From positions 25,162-89,161 of the forward strand of contig NZ_WBXP01000013.1 of the NCBI RefSeq assembly GCF_016415625.1: a DNA stretch of 64,000 nt, given 5' to 3'. The DNA is from Shimwellia pseudoproteus (GTDB lineage: Bacteria > Pseudomonadota > Gammaproteobacteria > Enterobacterales > Enterobacteriaceae). The translations under genes were made by a program, and so were the position numbers. This document shows positions 55,608 to 63,925 of this stretch, piece after piece. How positions within the stretch are numbered: position 1 is the stretch's first letter; the number at the start of each line of letters is the position of its first letter. Under the pieces are notes generated by a model that saw only the letters and a list, made by a program, of their open reading frames with translations, did not search any database and was not told the origin of the DNA.

Positions 55608-56501
55608 TTACCGGCGTTTATCGCCCGCTTTCAGCTCGCGGTGGAACGTCTGGATCCGCTTCATCGACTTCAGGGTTCTGGCAGTAGTCGCCGACGCCAC
55701 AGACAGCACCAGCATCTCCAGGCAAACCAGCACCGTACCATGCAGCGGTAATTTTCCTTTTTCCCCACCCCGGGGCACCGCAATAACCACATCCGCCTCC
55801 CCGGCAAAGCGGGAGTCCACGGCATTGGTCAACAATATCACCAGCACCCCCAGTCGGCTGGCCTCATGCAGTGTCGTCACCCCTTCTTTATGGGCAGATT
55901 TCTGGGCCATCATCAGCAGCACATCACCACGTTGCATCGCCAGTAACTGCTCTGCCAGCCCGAGCCCGGTACGATTCAGGGACACCGCAGGTATTCCAAT
56001 ACGGCTAAATAGCCGGGCACTGTAATCGGCCAGGATCCCCGACGCCCCAATACCAAATACCAGAATCTGGCGGGCCTCCACCAGCAATGACACCGCCCGG
56101 GCAATCGCCTGGCGGTTCTCCGGCCCGGATAATATGTCGCAGGCCCGTTTATGCCCTTCCAGCACAAAATCAATACCGGAACTCACATCACAGCTCAGCG
56201 ACTGTACGGTTGATGTCATCTTCTCTTCAGAGGTCATCACCGGATCAAACCAGCGGGCCATGGTCTGCTTCAGATCCCGTAGCCCGGCAAACCCCAGCGC
56301 TTGCACCGCCCGCACCACCGTCGCATCAGAGGTGTTCACCGCCGCAGCTATCTCCAGGGCGGTACATTCCAGCACCACGTCTCGCTGCTGGTGAATATAA
56401 CGCAGTACCGCCTGCAGACCGGGGGACAGCAAATGCGCCCGCGCCCGATAGCGTTCCTCCCAGACATCAACCCGGCTCCGGCTCTTCTTGACTGGTTGCA
56501 T
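55608..56501 (-). CDS. RpiR/MurR-family transcriptional regulator in the siderophore uptake operon
   Basis: 297 residues: N-terminal HTH_6 domain (about 8-85, with ATVVRAVQALGFAGLRDLKQ as recognition region) and a C-terminal SIS domain (about 120-260, GIGASGILADYSARLFSRIG). At the place where sugar-phosphate-binding members carry an S-x-S-G-x-T motif this protein has MMAQKSAHKEG, so the usual ligand pocket is altered. GGGGAAG precedes the ATG, 12 bases after the binding-protein gene, so it is probably cotranscribed with the transporter. Whether it controls this locus is inference. Confidence 0.9.
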   Translation of the reverse strand: MQPVKKSRSRVDVWEERYRARAHLLSPGLQAVLRYIHQQRDVVLECTALEIAAAVNTSDATVVRAVQALGFAGLRDLKQTMARWFDPVMTSEEKMTSTVQSLSCDVSSGIDFVLEGHKRACDILSGPENRQAIARAVSLLVEARQILVFGIGASGILADYSARLFSRIGIPAVSLNRTGLGLAEQLLAMQRGDVLLMMAQKSAHKEGVTTLHEASRLGVLVILLTNAVDSRFAGEADVVIAVPRGGEKGKLPLHGTVLVCLEMLVLSVASATTARTLKSMKRIQTFHRELKAGDKRR

Positions 56502-56513
56502 TGTCTTCCCCGG

Positions 56514-57461
56514 TTAATGAACGGTGGCCAGTGCCTGAGCAGACAACTGTGATTGTACGGTGGATGCCATCAGCCCCAGCGCGGCAAAGGTATTTGAAAT
56601 CGCCTCTTCCCGGGAGATAAGCACATAATGGCCGCGCCGGCAGGCGCTGAGAAACTGGCACCAGCCAGGTACCACGGCATTCATGGCGGCCACCTCGTCC
56701 TGCGGGGTCCCGCCATTATCTGCCCGCCAGGTGGCAAACACATACTCGGCATCCAGTTCTGGCAGCCGCTCGGCACTCACATCCATACGCCCATCCACCG
56801 GGATACTGTCGATAATCGCAGGGAAATGTAACCCGGCGTCGCGCAGCACCTGGCCAAGTGCATGGTATGAGTGCATCAGGCTGATTTTGCCATTATTTGC
56901 CTGAATCACTGACACCGTGATCGGCTGATTACCTATCGCATGCTTTAACTGGCGAATTTGCGCCTGGTAGCGCGCCTCCAGCAGCGCCAGACGGGGCTGG
57001 GTGTTGGTCAGCCAGGCCAGCTTGCTATACAACCGCGGCGCGCCGCCTTTCAGGTGGTCAATACTCACCGTGGGCGCAATGTGGGCCAGTTGCTCAACCG
57101 GGGTGTTACGGCCAGGCTCCGTAATGATCAAATCGGGTTTCAGGGCGGCGATCGCTTCAATATCAATATCCGCGGTGCCGATAAACTGAATCGGTGCATT
57201 ATCAAAATCCACCCCGGTCAGTAACCGGGAAGCCCGCAGAAAATGGCTGCCATCTGCCCGGGTACGCCCGTGGCTGCCGACCGGGATCACCCCCAGCTCG
57301 ATCAGCGGGATCGTAATATCGAGATCGTGCAAAGAGACGATCCGCAGAGGATGATCCGGCACCTGCACCGTCCGGCCCAGATCGTCAGTAAATGCCCGGC
57401 CGCTCTGGCTCCCCCAGGCGCTATAACTCAGTAATAACACTAACCAGATAACGCGACGCAT
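56514..57461 (-). CDS. Iron-siderophore ABC transporter periplasmic binding protein
   Basis: 315 residues of the FecB/FhuD-type (class III, TroA-like) binding proteins. A Sec signal peptide (about 1-18) has no lipobox Cys, so the protein is soluble in the periplasm. The N-lobe starts FTDDLGRTVQVPDHPLRIVS, then LKPDLIITEP near 110, a long connecting helix (about 150-175) and a C-lobe. GAGGAG precedes the ATG; 15 bases separate it from the permease gene upstream. Substrate cannot be told from sequence. Confidence 0.92.
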   Translation of the reverse strand: MRRVIWLVLLLSYSAWGSQSGRAFTDDLGRTVQVPDHPLRIVSLHDLDITIPLIELGVIPVGSHGRTRADGSHFLRASRLLTGVDFDNAPIQFIGTADIDIEAIAALKPDLIITEPGRNTPVEQLAHIAPTVSIDHLKGGAPRLYSKLAWLTNTQPRLALLEARYQAQIRQLKHAIGNQPITVSVIQANNGKISLMHSYHALGQVLRDAGLHFPAIIDSIPVDGRMDVSAERLPELDAEYVFATWRADNGGTPQDEVAAMNAVVPGWCQFLSACRRGHYVLISREEAISNTFAALGLMASTVQSQLSAQALATVH

Positions 57462-57476
57462 ATCACTCCTCAGAAA

Positions 57477-58529
57477 TTACAATCGATCCCGGCGCAGCCA
57501 GAGCAGTACCAAAAAACACGGGCCACCAACCCCGGCAACCACGATCCCTGCCGGTATTTGCAGCGGGGCAAATGCCAGCCGCCCCAGCGTATCCGTGACC
57601 AGGACCAGCAGCGCGCCCAGCAATGCACTGGCCCACAGCAGGCTGGCCTGGCCCCCGCGTACCAGTATCCGGGCCATATGGGGGGCCACCAGGCCAACAA
57701 ACCCCAGGCTACCGACACAGGAAACCGCGGTTGCTGTCAGGAGTACCGGCGCAATAAACTGCCACCCGCAATGGCGGCGCAGGTTCACCCCCAGCCCTGT
57801 GGCGGTATGCGCCCCCAGTAATGCGGCATCCGCCCCCCGGGTCGTTGCCAGCAGGCTCACCACGGCGGGCCCTCCCCAGCAGAGGGCAACCAGCAACAGC
57901 GGCCAGTTAGCCCCCTGCAAGCTCCCCGCCATCCACACCAGCGCGGTTTGCACATCGCGCACATCGGCGGTGGTGATAAAGACCCCAATAGCGGCAGCAA
58001 ATAACCAGGAACAACCAATCCCAACCAGCACCATTCGCGGGCGTGAAACATCCCCGGCGGCCAGCATAACCAAACCAGCCACCAGTAGCCCGCCGCCCAT
58101 TCCCACCAGCGGACGCCACACCACGCTCAGTGCCGGGAAATGCAGAATAACCACCAGCACCACAGCACTGGCCCCCTCCTTCACCCCCAACAGGCCCGGG
58201 TCCGCCAGCCCATTGCGGGTAACAGACTGCATCGCGGCCCCGGCCATCCCCAGCATCCCGCCGGCCAGCAACGCCATCAGCACCCGGGGCAGGCGAATTT
58301 CCCACACCACATACTGCCCGGCCCCCTCCAGTGCCTGGTGACTAAACAGAGAATGGATAATCGCCCCGGCGGGTACCGGTAACGAGCCACTGGCGACCCC
58401 CACCAGCGCCCCCAGGGCCAGCAACACCAGCAGCAGCGCTATCACCGCAATGGTTGCCGGGCGCACCAGCAACGAGTAGCGGCCACACCGTAAATAGCAC
58501 AGCCCGGGCTGAACCCGCGACGGCCTCAC
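57477..58529 (-). CDS. FecCD-family siderophore permease, second subunit
   Basis: 350 residues with about nine to ten membrane segments, BtuC/FecCD family; conserved TRNGLADPGLLGVKEGAS near 95 and the coupling region GFVGLVAPHMARILV near 275. The start is taken as a GTG overlapping the stop of the first permease (GTGA), because an upstream open frame has no homology and runs antiparallel in character to that gene. Forms the channel with the other permease. Confidence 0.9.
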   Translation of the reverse strand: MRPSRVQPGLCYLRCGRYSLLVRPATIAVIALLLVLLALGALVGVASGSLPVPAGAIIHSLFSHQALEGAGQYVVWEIRLPRVLMALLAGGMLGMAGAAMQSVTRNGLADPGLLGVKEGASAVVLVVILHFPALSVVWRPLVGMGGGLLVAGLVMLAAGDVSRPRMVLVGIGCSWLFAAAIGVFITTADVRDVQTALVWMAGSLQGANWPLLLVALCWGGPAVVSLLATTRGADAALLGAHTATGLGVNLRRHCGWQFIAPVLLTATAVSCVGSLGFVGLVAPHMARILVRGGQASLLWASALLGALLVLVTDTLGRLAFAPLQIPAGIVVAGVGGPCFLVLLWLRRDRL

Positions 58530-59551
58530 CGGCACCACCGGGCGGCAAGCCAGATAAACACCGGCGCCCCGGCAAATGCCGTCATCAGCCCCGTGGCCAG
58601 CTCTTGGGGGGCAATCAGAGTACGGGCGAGAATATCTGCCACAATCAGCAGCAAGGCCCCGCCCGCCGCGCATAGCGGCACTGCCTGGCGCACATCGTCT
58701 GTCACCCGGCGGCGGATAATATTGGGCACCACCAGGCCAATAAACCCGATGGGCCCCGCGATGGAGACCGCAGCCCCACATAGCAGTGCGACAGCCAACA
58801 TCGTCAGCAGGCGTGTACGCAGCAAATTAACCCCCAGGCCGCTTGCCGCCTGGTCACCCAGCGCCAGCATAGTCAGGGACGGCGCAAGGTAAATCGCCAT
58901 CCCGGCACCGGTTATCAGTGGCCAGCAGGCATACTTCAGGGTTGCCCAGTGCAAGCCAGACAGATCGCCCGCCAGCCAGAGACGAATACTTTGCAAGGTT
59001 TGCTCGTCCAGGATAAGGATCGCCGCCGTCAGCGAAGACGCAAACGCCGACAGCGCCACGCCACATAACGTGACGTTGAGCGGTGTCAGGCCAGTGCGCC
59101 CGGCGCTGGATAACCCCATCACCAGGCTAAATAACAGCGCAGCACCCCCCGCCGCCGCCAGCGGCCGGGCAAAAGGCAGTGCAAACCAGCCAGCCCCGGA
59201 GGCGGTGGCCGCGACCACAGCCAGTGCGGCACCGGCATTTAGTCCAAGGATATGCGGCTCCCCCAGAGGGTTACGAATCACCGCCTGGAGCAGTAGCCCG
59301 GCAATCCCCAGTGCGGCCCCGGTCAGGGCGGCGGCACACAGCCGCAGTAAGCGCAGGTCCACCAAAATACGCTGCGGGAAACGGGTGGGATCATAATGAA
59401 ATAACGCCTGCCATACGGTCTGTAGCGATACCGCACTGGCCCCGAGGAGCACGTGGTAGCCTGCGGCGGCCACCAGTAACCCTCCCAGAGCGGCGAAAGT
59501 ACGCCCGGGCCGCCAGTGTCGGGCGGGCTTGTTCACGCCAGGGATACTCAT
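58526..59551 (-). CDS. FecCD-family siderophore permease, first subunit
   Basis: 341 residues with about nine to ten membrane segments; family motifs VIRNPLGEPHILGLNAGAAL near 95 and the coupling motif GPIGFIGLVVPNIIRR near 270. The ATG overlaps the ATPase stop (ATGA), and a longer upstream frame lies inside the ATPase gene and is not used. Tight overlaps on both sides show translational coupling. Confidence 0.92.
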   Translation of the reverse strand: MSIPGVNKPARHWRPGRTFAALGGLLVAAAGYHVLLGASAVSLQTVWQALFHYDPTRFPQRILVDLRLLRLCAAALTGAALGIAGLLLQAVIRNPLGEPHILGLNAGAALAVVAATASGAGWFALPFARPLAAAGGAALLFSLVMGLSSAGRTGLTPLNVTLCGVALSAFASSLTAAILILDEQTLQSIRLWLAGDLSGLHWATLKYACWPLITGAGMAIYLAPSLTMLALGDQAASGLGVNLLRTRLLTMLAVALLCGAAVSIAGPIGFIGLVVPNIIRRRVTDDVRQAVPLCAAGGALLLIVADILARTLIAPQELATGLMTAFAGAPVFIWLAARWCR

Positions 59552-60363
59552 GGCTGCCGGCCACAGCGGTGACGCGGAATAAAAAAGGGTTTCCCGGTTT
59601 CCGGGTTTTCCAGCCGCTGTACTTCCAGGCCGAATACCTGATGGATCAGCGCCGGGGAGCAATCGGCGCTGTTATCCAGCACCCGCACCAGGCGCCCCTG
59701 ATGGAGAAACACCAGCGTATCGCCCCAGGTCACGGCGAAATTAAGATCGTGCAGCACCACGACCACCGTCCGGCCATGATGGCGCGTAAGATCATGAAGT
59801 AATTCAAGGATCTCCACCTGATAGCGCAGATCGAGAAATGTCGTCGGTTCATCCAGCAGAATAATCGGGGTTTGCTGGGCCAGCGCCATGGCAATCCAGC
59901 AGCGCTGACGCTGGCCACCAGACAAGTGCTCTACGGACTCCCCGGCCAGGGCGGTTGTCCCGGTGAGCAACAGCGCCTGCTCCACCGCCTGCTGATCCGC
60001 AGGGGACCACTGGCGCATTATCCCCTGCCAGGGAAATCGCCCGCGGGACACCAGCTCCAGCACTGTCAGACCCTCAGGCAGTAAAGGGGCCTGGGGCAGA
60101 ATGCCCAGCCGCCTGGCGACCTGCTTTGTCGGTTGCCGGTGGATGGCGCAACCATCGAGGATCACCTGGCCGCCCAGCGGGGTGAGCATCCGGCCAATGG
60201 TATTAAGTAAGGTGGATTTTCCCGATCCATTCGCCCCCACCAGCACCGTCATTTTGTGCGCTGGCACTGACAGGCTGACGCCGTCAACAATGATGTTATT
60301 TGGATATCCCGCACGTAAATTATCGATAGCCAGCTGGCCATTGTTGCCTACCACTTGTGGCAT
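59548..60363 (-). CDS. Siderophore ABC transporter ATPase
   Basis: 271 residues, FecE/FhuC/FepC type. Walker A GANGSGKST near 43, signature LSGGQRQRCWIAMALAQ near 147 and Walker B IILLDEPTTFLD near 169, followed by the H-loop LHDLNFA. GGAGAG lies six to seven bases before the ATG. First gene of the minus-strand transport operon, divergent from the receptor gene. Confidence 0.94.
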   Translation of the reverse strand: MPQVVGNNGQLAIDNLRAGYPNNIIVDGVSLSVPAHKMTVLVGANGSGKSTLLNTIGRMLTPLGGQVILDGCAIHRQPTKQVARRLGILPQAPLLPEGLTVLELVSRGRFPWQGIMRQWSPADQQAVEQALLLTGTTALAGESVEHLSGGQRQRCWIAMALAQQTPIILLDEPTTFLDLRYQVEILELLHDLTRHHGRTVVVVLHDLNFAVTWGDTLVFLHQGRLVRVLDNSADCSPALIHQVFGLEVQRLENPETGKPFFIPRHRCGRQP

Positions 60364-60417
60364 GGTTACTCTCCGCCACCCTCAGACAGTTCCCTGATGA
60401 AGGCCAACACCGTAAAT

Positions 60418-60436
60418 AGTAATAAATATCATTATC
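60418..60436 (-). promoter_or_regulatory. Candidate Fur box upstream of the ATPase operon
   Basis: On the minus strand GATAATGATATTTATTACT matches the 19-base consensus GATAATGATAATCATTATC at 15 of 19 positions. It lies 55 bases upstream of the ATPase start, fitting a promoter-overlapping iron operator. Confidence 0.7.
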
Positions 60437-60667
60437 ACCGAGAGCATGCGGGGAGAGCCGGTAGTAGTCAAGCGTAGAGAATCTGTGGTTAACGTGGAGG
60501 GTAGCGATAAAAATAACGCCTGAAATACCGGGCAAAAATAAAAAACAAATCTATATAAATCAATTTATTATTTTTATTTATCACCATCAGACAATCACGC
60601 AAACCACGTTAAAACACCCGGTAGTGGAACCCTGTATTTTTACGTTTACTGCTACATCACCGCATGT

Positions 60668-60686
60668 TTGAATGATTCTCAATTAC
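60668..60686 (+). promoter_or_regulatory. Possible Fur box upstream of the receptor gene
   Basis: TTGAATGATTCTCAATTAC has the AATGAT and TCA blocks of the Fur consensus but matches only 11 of 19 positions. Location 136 bases before the receptor start is plausible. Confidence 0.4.
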
Positions 60687-60821
60687 AATAATTACCCCCT
60701 GGTGTTATTTCATTTTCGGCCCGTGCAGTCATCTGGCCTGATTCCGCTGGAGCAAAAGCAAAAACCACCCACCCCGGGTGAATATAAAAACGGCTTTATT
60801 TTGGCGGTCAGGAAATTATTG

Positions 60822-62948
60822 ATGATGCAGTTATATTTTGGTGTTTATGGCAAATCGCCTTTTATCCGGCACTTCCTTGCCACAGCGTGTGGCTGTAGTT
60901 TTATTGTGTCTGGCGCCAGCCATGCCGCAGGCAGTGGCAATGATATTATTGTTACCGCTAACGGGCAGCATCCCCACAGCTATAGCGCCCCAGAGAGTAC
61001 AACCTCCAGCAAAACACCGGTGTCCCGCCTGGAAGATGCCCAGTCGCTCAGCGTCGTCACCCAACAGCAGATGCAGGACTATCAAAGCAGCAACCTCACA
61101 GACGCGATGCGTTTTGTCAGTGGTGTTGCCCAGACCAATACCCTGGCGGGTACAGAGGATGGCCTGGTTCGCCGGGGATTTGGTAGTAACTCGGATGGCT
61201 CCATCTTCCGTGACGGGATCCGCAGTAGCCAGGGCATGAATCTGGATGCCACCACCGAGCGCGTGGAAGTGCTGAAAGGCTCGGCCTCACTGTTATACGG
61301 CATTCTCAATCCCGGTGGGATGATTAACGTCATCAGTAAAAAGCCGCAATATCAGTGGAGTCGTGCGGTGTCCGGCCACTATTCAGGCACCGGAGGGGGC
61401 GCGGGCGGCATTGATATTACCGGGCCGCTGGGTAACGGCTTCGCGTTCCGTCTCATCGCTGAGCGCCAGGATCAACACTATTGGCGTGATTTTGGTCATG
61501 ACCTGCACACGCTGATCTCCCCATCGCTACAATGGTACGGCGACAAGGCCAGTTTTTATATTGGCTATGAGTATTTCAAATACGATATCCCCTATGATCG
61601 CGGCACGGCATTTATTAACGGAAAACCCGTTAATATTGGCTATAAAACCCGGCTGGATGATTACGCGAACCATGCTTGGGGGCATACTCAGGCCCTCAAT
61701 AGCCACTGGGATTACCAGTTTAGCGATACCTGGAGTACCCGAATTACGCTGGGCTATAACCAGCGCCAGTACAGTAATAACGAGGTGCGCGTAGCGGCGG
61801 TGAACCCCAAAACCGGCGCCGTCACGCGCAGTGCCGATGCCAACCGTGGCTTCAATCACCAGACGAAATATATTGCCTGGGATGTTACCGGCACCCCGGT
61901 CATTCTCGGCATGACCCATCACCTGGTTGCCGGTGCCGACGATGAGATAAACCAAACCTATCGCGACCGGGCCTATAACGGGAAAAAAAACAGCGCATTT
62001 ACGCTTAGCGATCCCGTTTATGGCCTGCGCCCGATAACCGACAGCAGCACAGAAAAGTTAGCGGCGCGCCATCTGCTGAACCGGATCCACAACCATTCGC
62101 TGTATGTGAAAGACAGTATTGATCTGACCGATCGCTGGATAGCAGTGGCCGGGGCGCGCTACCAGCACTATGCGCAGCGTAAATCTCAGGGCAGCCCTTC
62201 AATAGTCAGCTACGACGATAGCGGCAATAAGTTTCTGCCCCAGACCGGGTTAATCTATAAGCTGACCCGGGATCTCTCACTGTATGGCACCCTCAGTAAG
62301 TCATTTACCCCCTCGACGACTGTGGCCGATGACGGTAGCGTCGGTAAGCCAGAGCAGGGCACCACCTATGAGATTGGCAGTAAGTGGCAAGTCACTCCTT
62401 CCCTGTTTGCCACCCTGGCCCTGTATAACATTGACGAACATGATATATCGCTGTCACTGAATGGCTCAACTTACGCTGTGGATCGGGCGCGTTCACGGGG
62501 TGTTGAAGTGGAGGTGAATGGTGAGATCCTACCGGGCTGGGACGTCAGCGCCAATTACAGCTATGACGAGGCAAAAATTACCCGGGACAGCACTAACCCG
62601 GACAATAACGGTAACCGGCTACAGAATGCGCCACGCCATTCTGGCGCCCTGTATCTGAGCCATGATCTCACCATCAGCCCGTTGCCCGGAGCGTGGCGCA
62701 TTGGTGGCGGGGCCAGATATATTGGCACCCGGGCCGGGGATCCGAATAACAGCTTTACCCTGCCGGATTATGTGGTGGCAGACAGCTTTATTGCCTGGAA
62801 TAACCGGCTGTGGGGTAAGCAAACGCACCTGCAGCTCAACCTCAACAACCTGTTTAACAAACACTATTATACGTCCAGCGGCGGCAATCTGCGGGTTGCA
62901 GAAGGCCAGAGCCGTAATCTGGTGCTCAGCGCCAGCGTGCGCTTCTGA
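60822..62948 (+). CDS. TonB-dependent siderophore receptor
   Basis: 708-residue outer-membrane receptor of the FhuE/FoxA/FcuA-like hydroxamate-type group (TIGR01783 style). Signal peptide with cleavage near SHAA (about 35), TonB box DIIVTA at 41-46, plug domain (about 65-190, with VEVLKGSASLLYG near 148) and a 22-strand barrel ending in SASVRF. AGGA lies nine bases before the first of two adjacent ATGs (60822, 60825), which is why the further upstream open frame is not used. Ligand specificity cannot be read from the sequence. Confidence 0.93.
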   Translation: MMQLYFGVYGKSPFIRHFLATACGCSFIVSGASHAAGSGNDIIVTANGQHPHSYSAPESTTSSKTPVSRLEDAQSLSVVTQQQMQDYQSSNLTDAMRFVSGVAQTNTLAGTEDGLVRRGFGSNSDGSIFRDGIRSSQGMNLDATTERVEVLKGSASLLYGILNPGGMINVISKKPQYQWSRAVSGHYSGTGGGAGGIDITGPLGNGFAFRLIAERQDQHYWRDFGHDLHTLISPSLQWYGDKASFYIGYEYFKYDIPYDRGTAFINGKPVNIGYKTRLDDYANHAWGHTQALNSHWDYQFSDTWSTRITLGYNQRQYSNNEVRVAAVNPKTGAVTRSADANRGFNHQTKYIAWDVTGTPVILGMTHHLVAGADDEINQTYRDRAYNGKKNSAFTLSDPVYGLRPITDSSTEKLAARHLLNRIHNHSLYVKDSIDLTDRWIAVAGARYQHYAQRKSQGSPSIVSYDDSGNKFLPQTGLIYKLTRDLSLYGTLSKSFTPSTTVADDGSVGKPEQGTTYEIGSKWQVTPSLFATLALYNIDEHDISLSLNGSTYAVDRARSRGVEVEVNGEILPGWDVSANYSYDEAKITRDSTNPDNNGNRLQNAPRHSGALYLSHDLTISPLPGAWRIGGGARYIGTRAGDPNNSFTLPDYVVADSFIAWNNRLWGKQTHLQLNLNNLFNKHYYTSSGGNLRVAEGQSRNLVLSASVRF

Positions 62949-62959
62949 TGGTCTGACAC

Positions 62960-62980
62960 ACCGGCGCAGCCTGCGCCGGT
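62960..62980 (+). terminator. Hairpin after the receptor gene
   Basis: ACCGGCGCA/TGCGCCGGT stem with a three-base loop, 12 bases after the stop; no T-run, so termination strength is uncertain. Confidence 0.5.
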
Positions 62981-63139
62981 ATTCACCGCGTAACCGTGCT
63001 GCCCCCCGGTCACGATAAAATTGGCGCGATACCCTCATATTTTCTTCACTTTGCTGTGCGGTGAGTGACTTTTCTCCTCAATGTTTACATCAGACACAAT
63101 TTGATATTGTTTAGCTGATCCCTCTATAGCGGGCGGGAA

Positions 63140-63145
63140 TATAAT
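63140..63145 (+). promoter_or_regulatory. -10 element of the yhdV promoter
   Basis: TATAAT, a perfect -10, 58 bases before the yhdV ATG; no good -35 at the expected distance. Confidence 0.5.
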
Positions 63146-63197
63146 CGGTACAGAGGGTAGTCGCTATCCTCCTCTACCAGGTATTTAGAGGTGTAAA

Positions 63198-63419
63198 ATG
63201 AAAAAGATGATCGCCGTTGCCGTGCTGGCGACATTGCTGGCGGGTTGTGCCCATGATTCTCCTTGTGTACCCGTTTACGATGATCAGGGCCGTCTGGTTC
63301 ACACAAACACCTGTGTGAAAGGCACTACTCAAGATAACTGGGAAACCGCAGGGGCCATCGCCGGTGGTGCGGCAGCTGTTGCCGGATTAACGCTGGGGAT
63401 TGTCGCGTTAACCAAATAA
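63198..63419 (+). CDS. yhdV: Small outer-membrane lipoprotein YhdV
   Basis: 73 residues, very close to E. coli YhdV. Lipobox LLAGC with Cys at about residue 16, then a short segment with two further Cys pairs and a C-terminal Gly/Ala-rich hydrophobic helix (about 50-70). Function unknown. AGAGGTG precedes the ATG. In E. coli it also lies beside the rrnD end, between acrF and the yhdWXYZ genes. Confidence 0.93.
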   Translation: MKKMIAVAVLATLLAGCAHDSPCVPVYDDQGRLVHTNTCVKGTTQDNWETAGAIAGGAAAVAGLTLGIVALTK

Positions 63420-63542
63420 GTCTTTCACCAGAGGCATGACTGGCCTCTGGTGCTGCTGTCTGCCACGTAAATCTGTGCAACGCTTTATCTGTGACGCTCT
63501 ATGCGCTACACCACCACCAGAACTCTGCACATCCCAGATAGC

Positions 63543-63571
63543 AAAAACCCCAGCCAAAAGGCTGGGGTTTT
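63543..63571. terminator. Terminator between yhdV and the rRNA operon
   Basis: AAAACCCCAGCC-AAAA-GGCTGGGGTTTT, a strong hairpin with T-tracts on both strands; serves yhdV, and is the second terminator for the rRNA operon arriving from the right. Confidence 0.88.
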
Positions 63572-63670
63572 CATTTTATTCACGTTAATTAGTCTCGGCA
63601 TCCGGCTTATTCCAGCCGATGCTGTTCTGCCTACGGCTATCTATTATTCAATATCACTGAGGCACAGACA

Positions 63671-63704
63671 GCAATAAGCCCAGTCGCAAGACTGGGCTTA
63701 TTGC
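63671..63704 (-). terminator. rRNA operon terminator next to 5S
   Basis: Perfect 15-base arms GCAATAAGCCCAGTC/GACTGGGCTTATTGC with a four-base loop, eight bases after the 5S 3' end on the minus strand. Followed by the other hairpin, giving the double terminator usual for rrn operons. Confidence 0.85.
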
Positions 63705-63711
63705 TTAATTG

Positions 63712-63831
63712 ATGTCTGACAGTTCCCTACTCTCGCATGGGGAGACCCCACACTACCATCGGCGCTACGGCGTTTCACTTCTGAGTTCGGCATGGGGTCA
63801 GGTGGGACCACCGCGCTACGGCCGCCAGGCA
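63712..63831 (-). rRNA. rrf: 5S ribosomal RNA
   Basis: 120 bases that align without gaps to E. coli 5S rRNA as recalled, beginning TGCCTGGCGGCC on the minus strand. The 3' strand of helix I differs (CTGTCAGACAT instead of CTGCCAGGCAT), which gives a G7-U113 wobble and a C3-A117 mismatch. No tRNA or second 5S follows, unlike E. coli rrnD, which has thrV and rrfF. Confidence 0.97.
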
Positions 63832-63901
63832 TATTCTGTTATCAACCCGCTGTTGCAGGTCAATTTAATCTGTAAACAAGCTTACTCATTCGTCTCTGTC
63901 A

Positions 63902-63923
63902 CGCCAGAAACATCTTTGGCGTT
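63902..63923 (-). other. Hairpin in the 23S-5S spacer
   Basis: On the minus strand ACGCCA and TGGCGT pair just after the 23S 3' end, within the 94-base 23S-5S spacer (63832-63925). Probably part of the processing region; role inferred. Confidence 0.5.
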
Positions 63924-63925
63924 GT

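Larger units (their letters stand above)
60364..60821. promoter_or_regulatory. Divergent control region of the siderophore locus
   Basis: 458 bases between the ATPase gene and the receptor gene, AT-rich at 60530-60600, with two candidate Fur boxes (listed separately), one near each end. The receptor frame stays open upstream to 60672 but this part has no signal sequence at its start. TTAACGTGG (60489) recurs inverted at 60603; significance doubtful. Confidence 0.6.

Noticed and set aside
58530..58781. N-terminal extension of the second siderophore permease to an upstream ATG
   Set aside because: The 84 extra residues are a frame-shifted reading of the first permease, with Gly/Arg/Pro-rich composition; the GTG overlapping that gene's stop is the better start.
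60489..60611. TTAACGTGG and its inverted copy CCACGTTAA 106 bases apart in the siderophore control region
   Set aside because: A nine-base match in some 450 bases is not rare by chance, and the flanks do not agree.
60672..60821. N-terminal extension of the TonB-dependent receptor
   Set aside because: It would place 50 hydrophilic residues ahead of a clear signal peptide and overlap the candidate Fur box; a good ribosome site precedes the later ATG.
63420..63711. Possible thrV tRNA and second 5S gene as in E. coli rrnD
   Set aside because: No tRNA-like or 5S-like sequence is present; only two hairpin terminators are seen.
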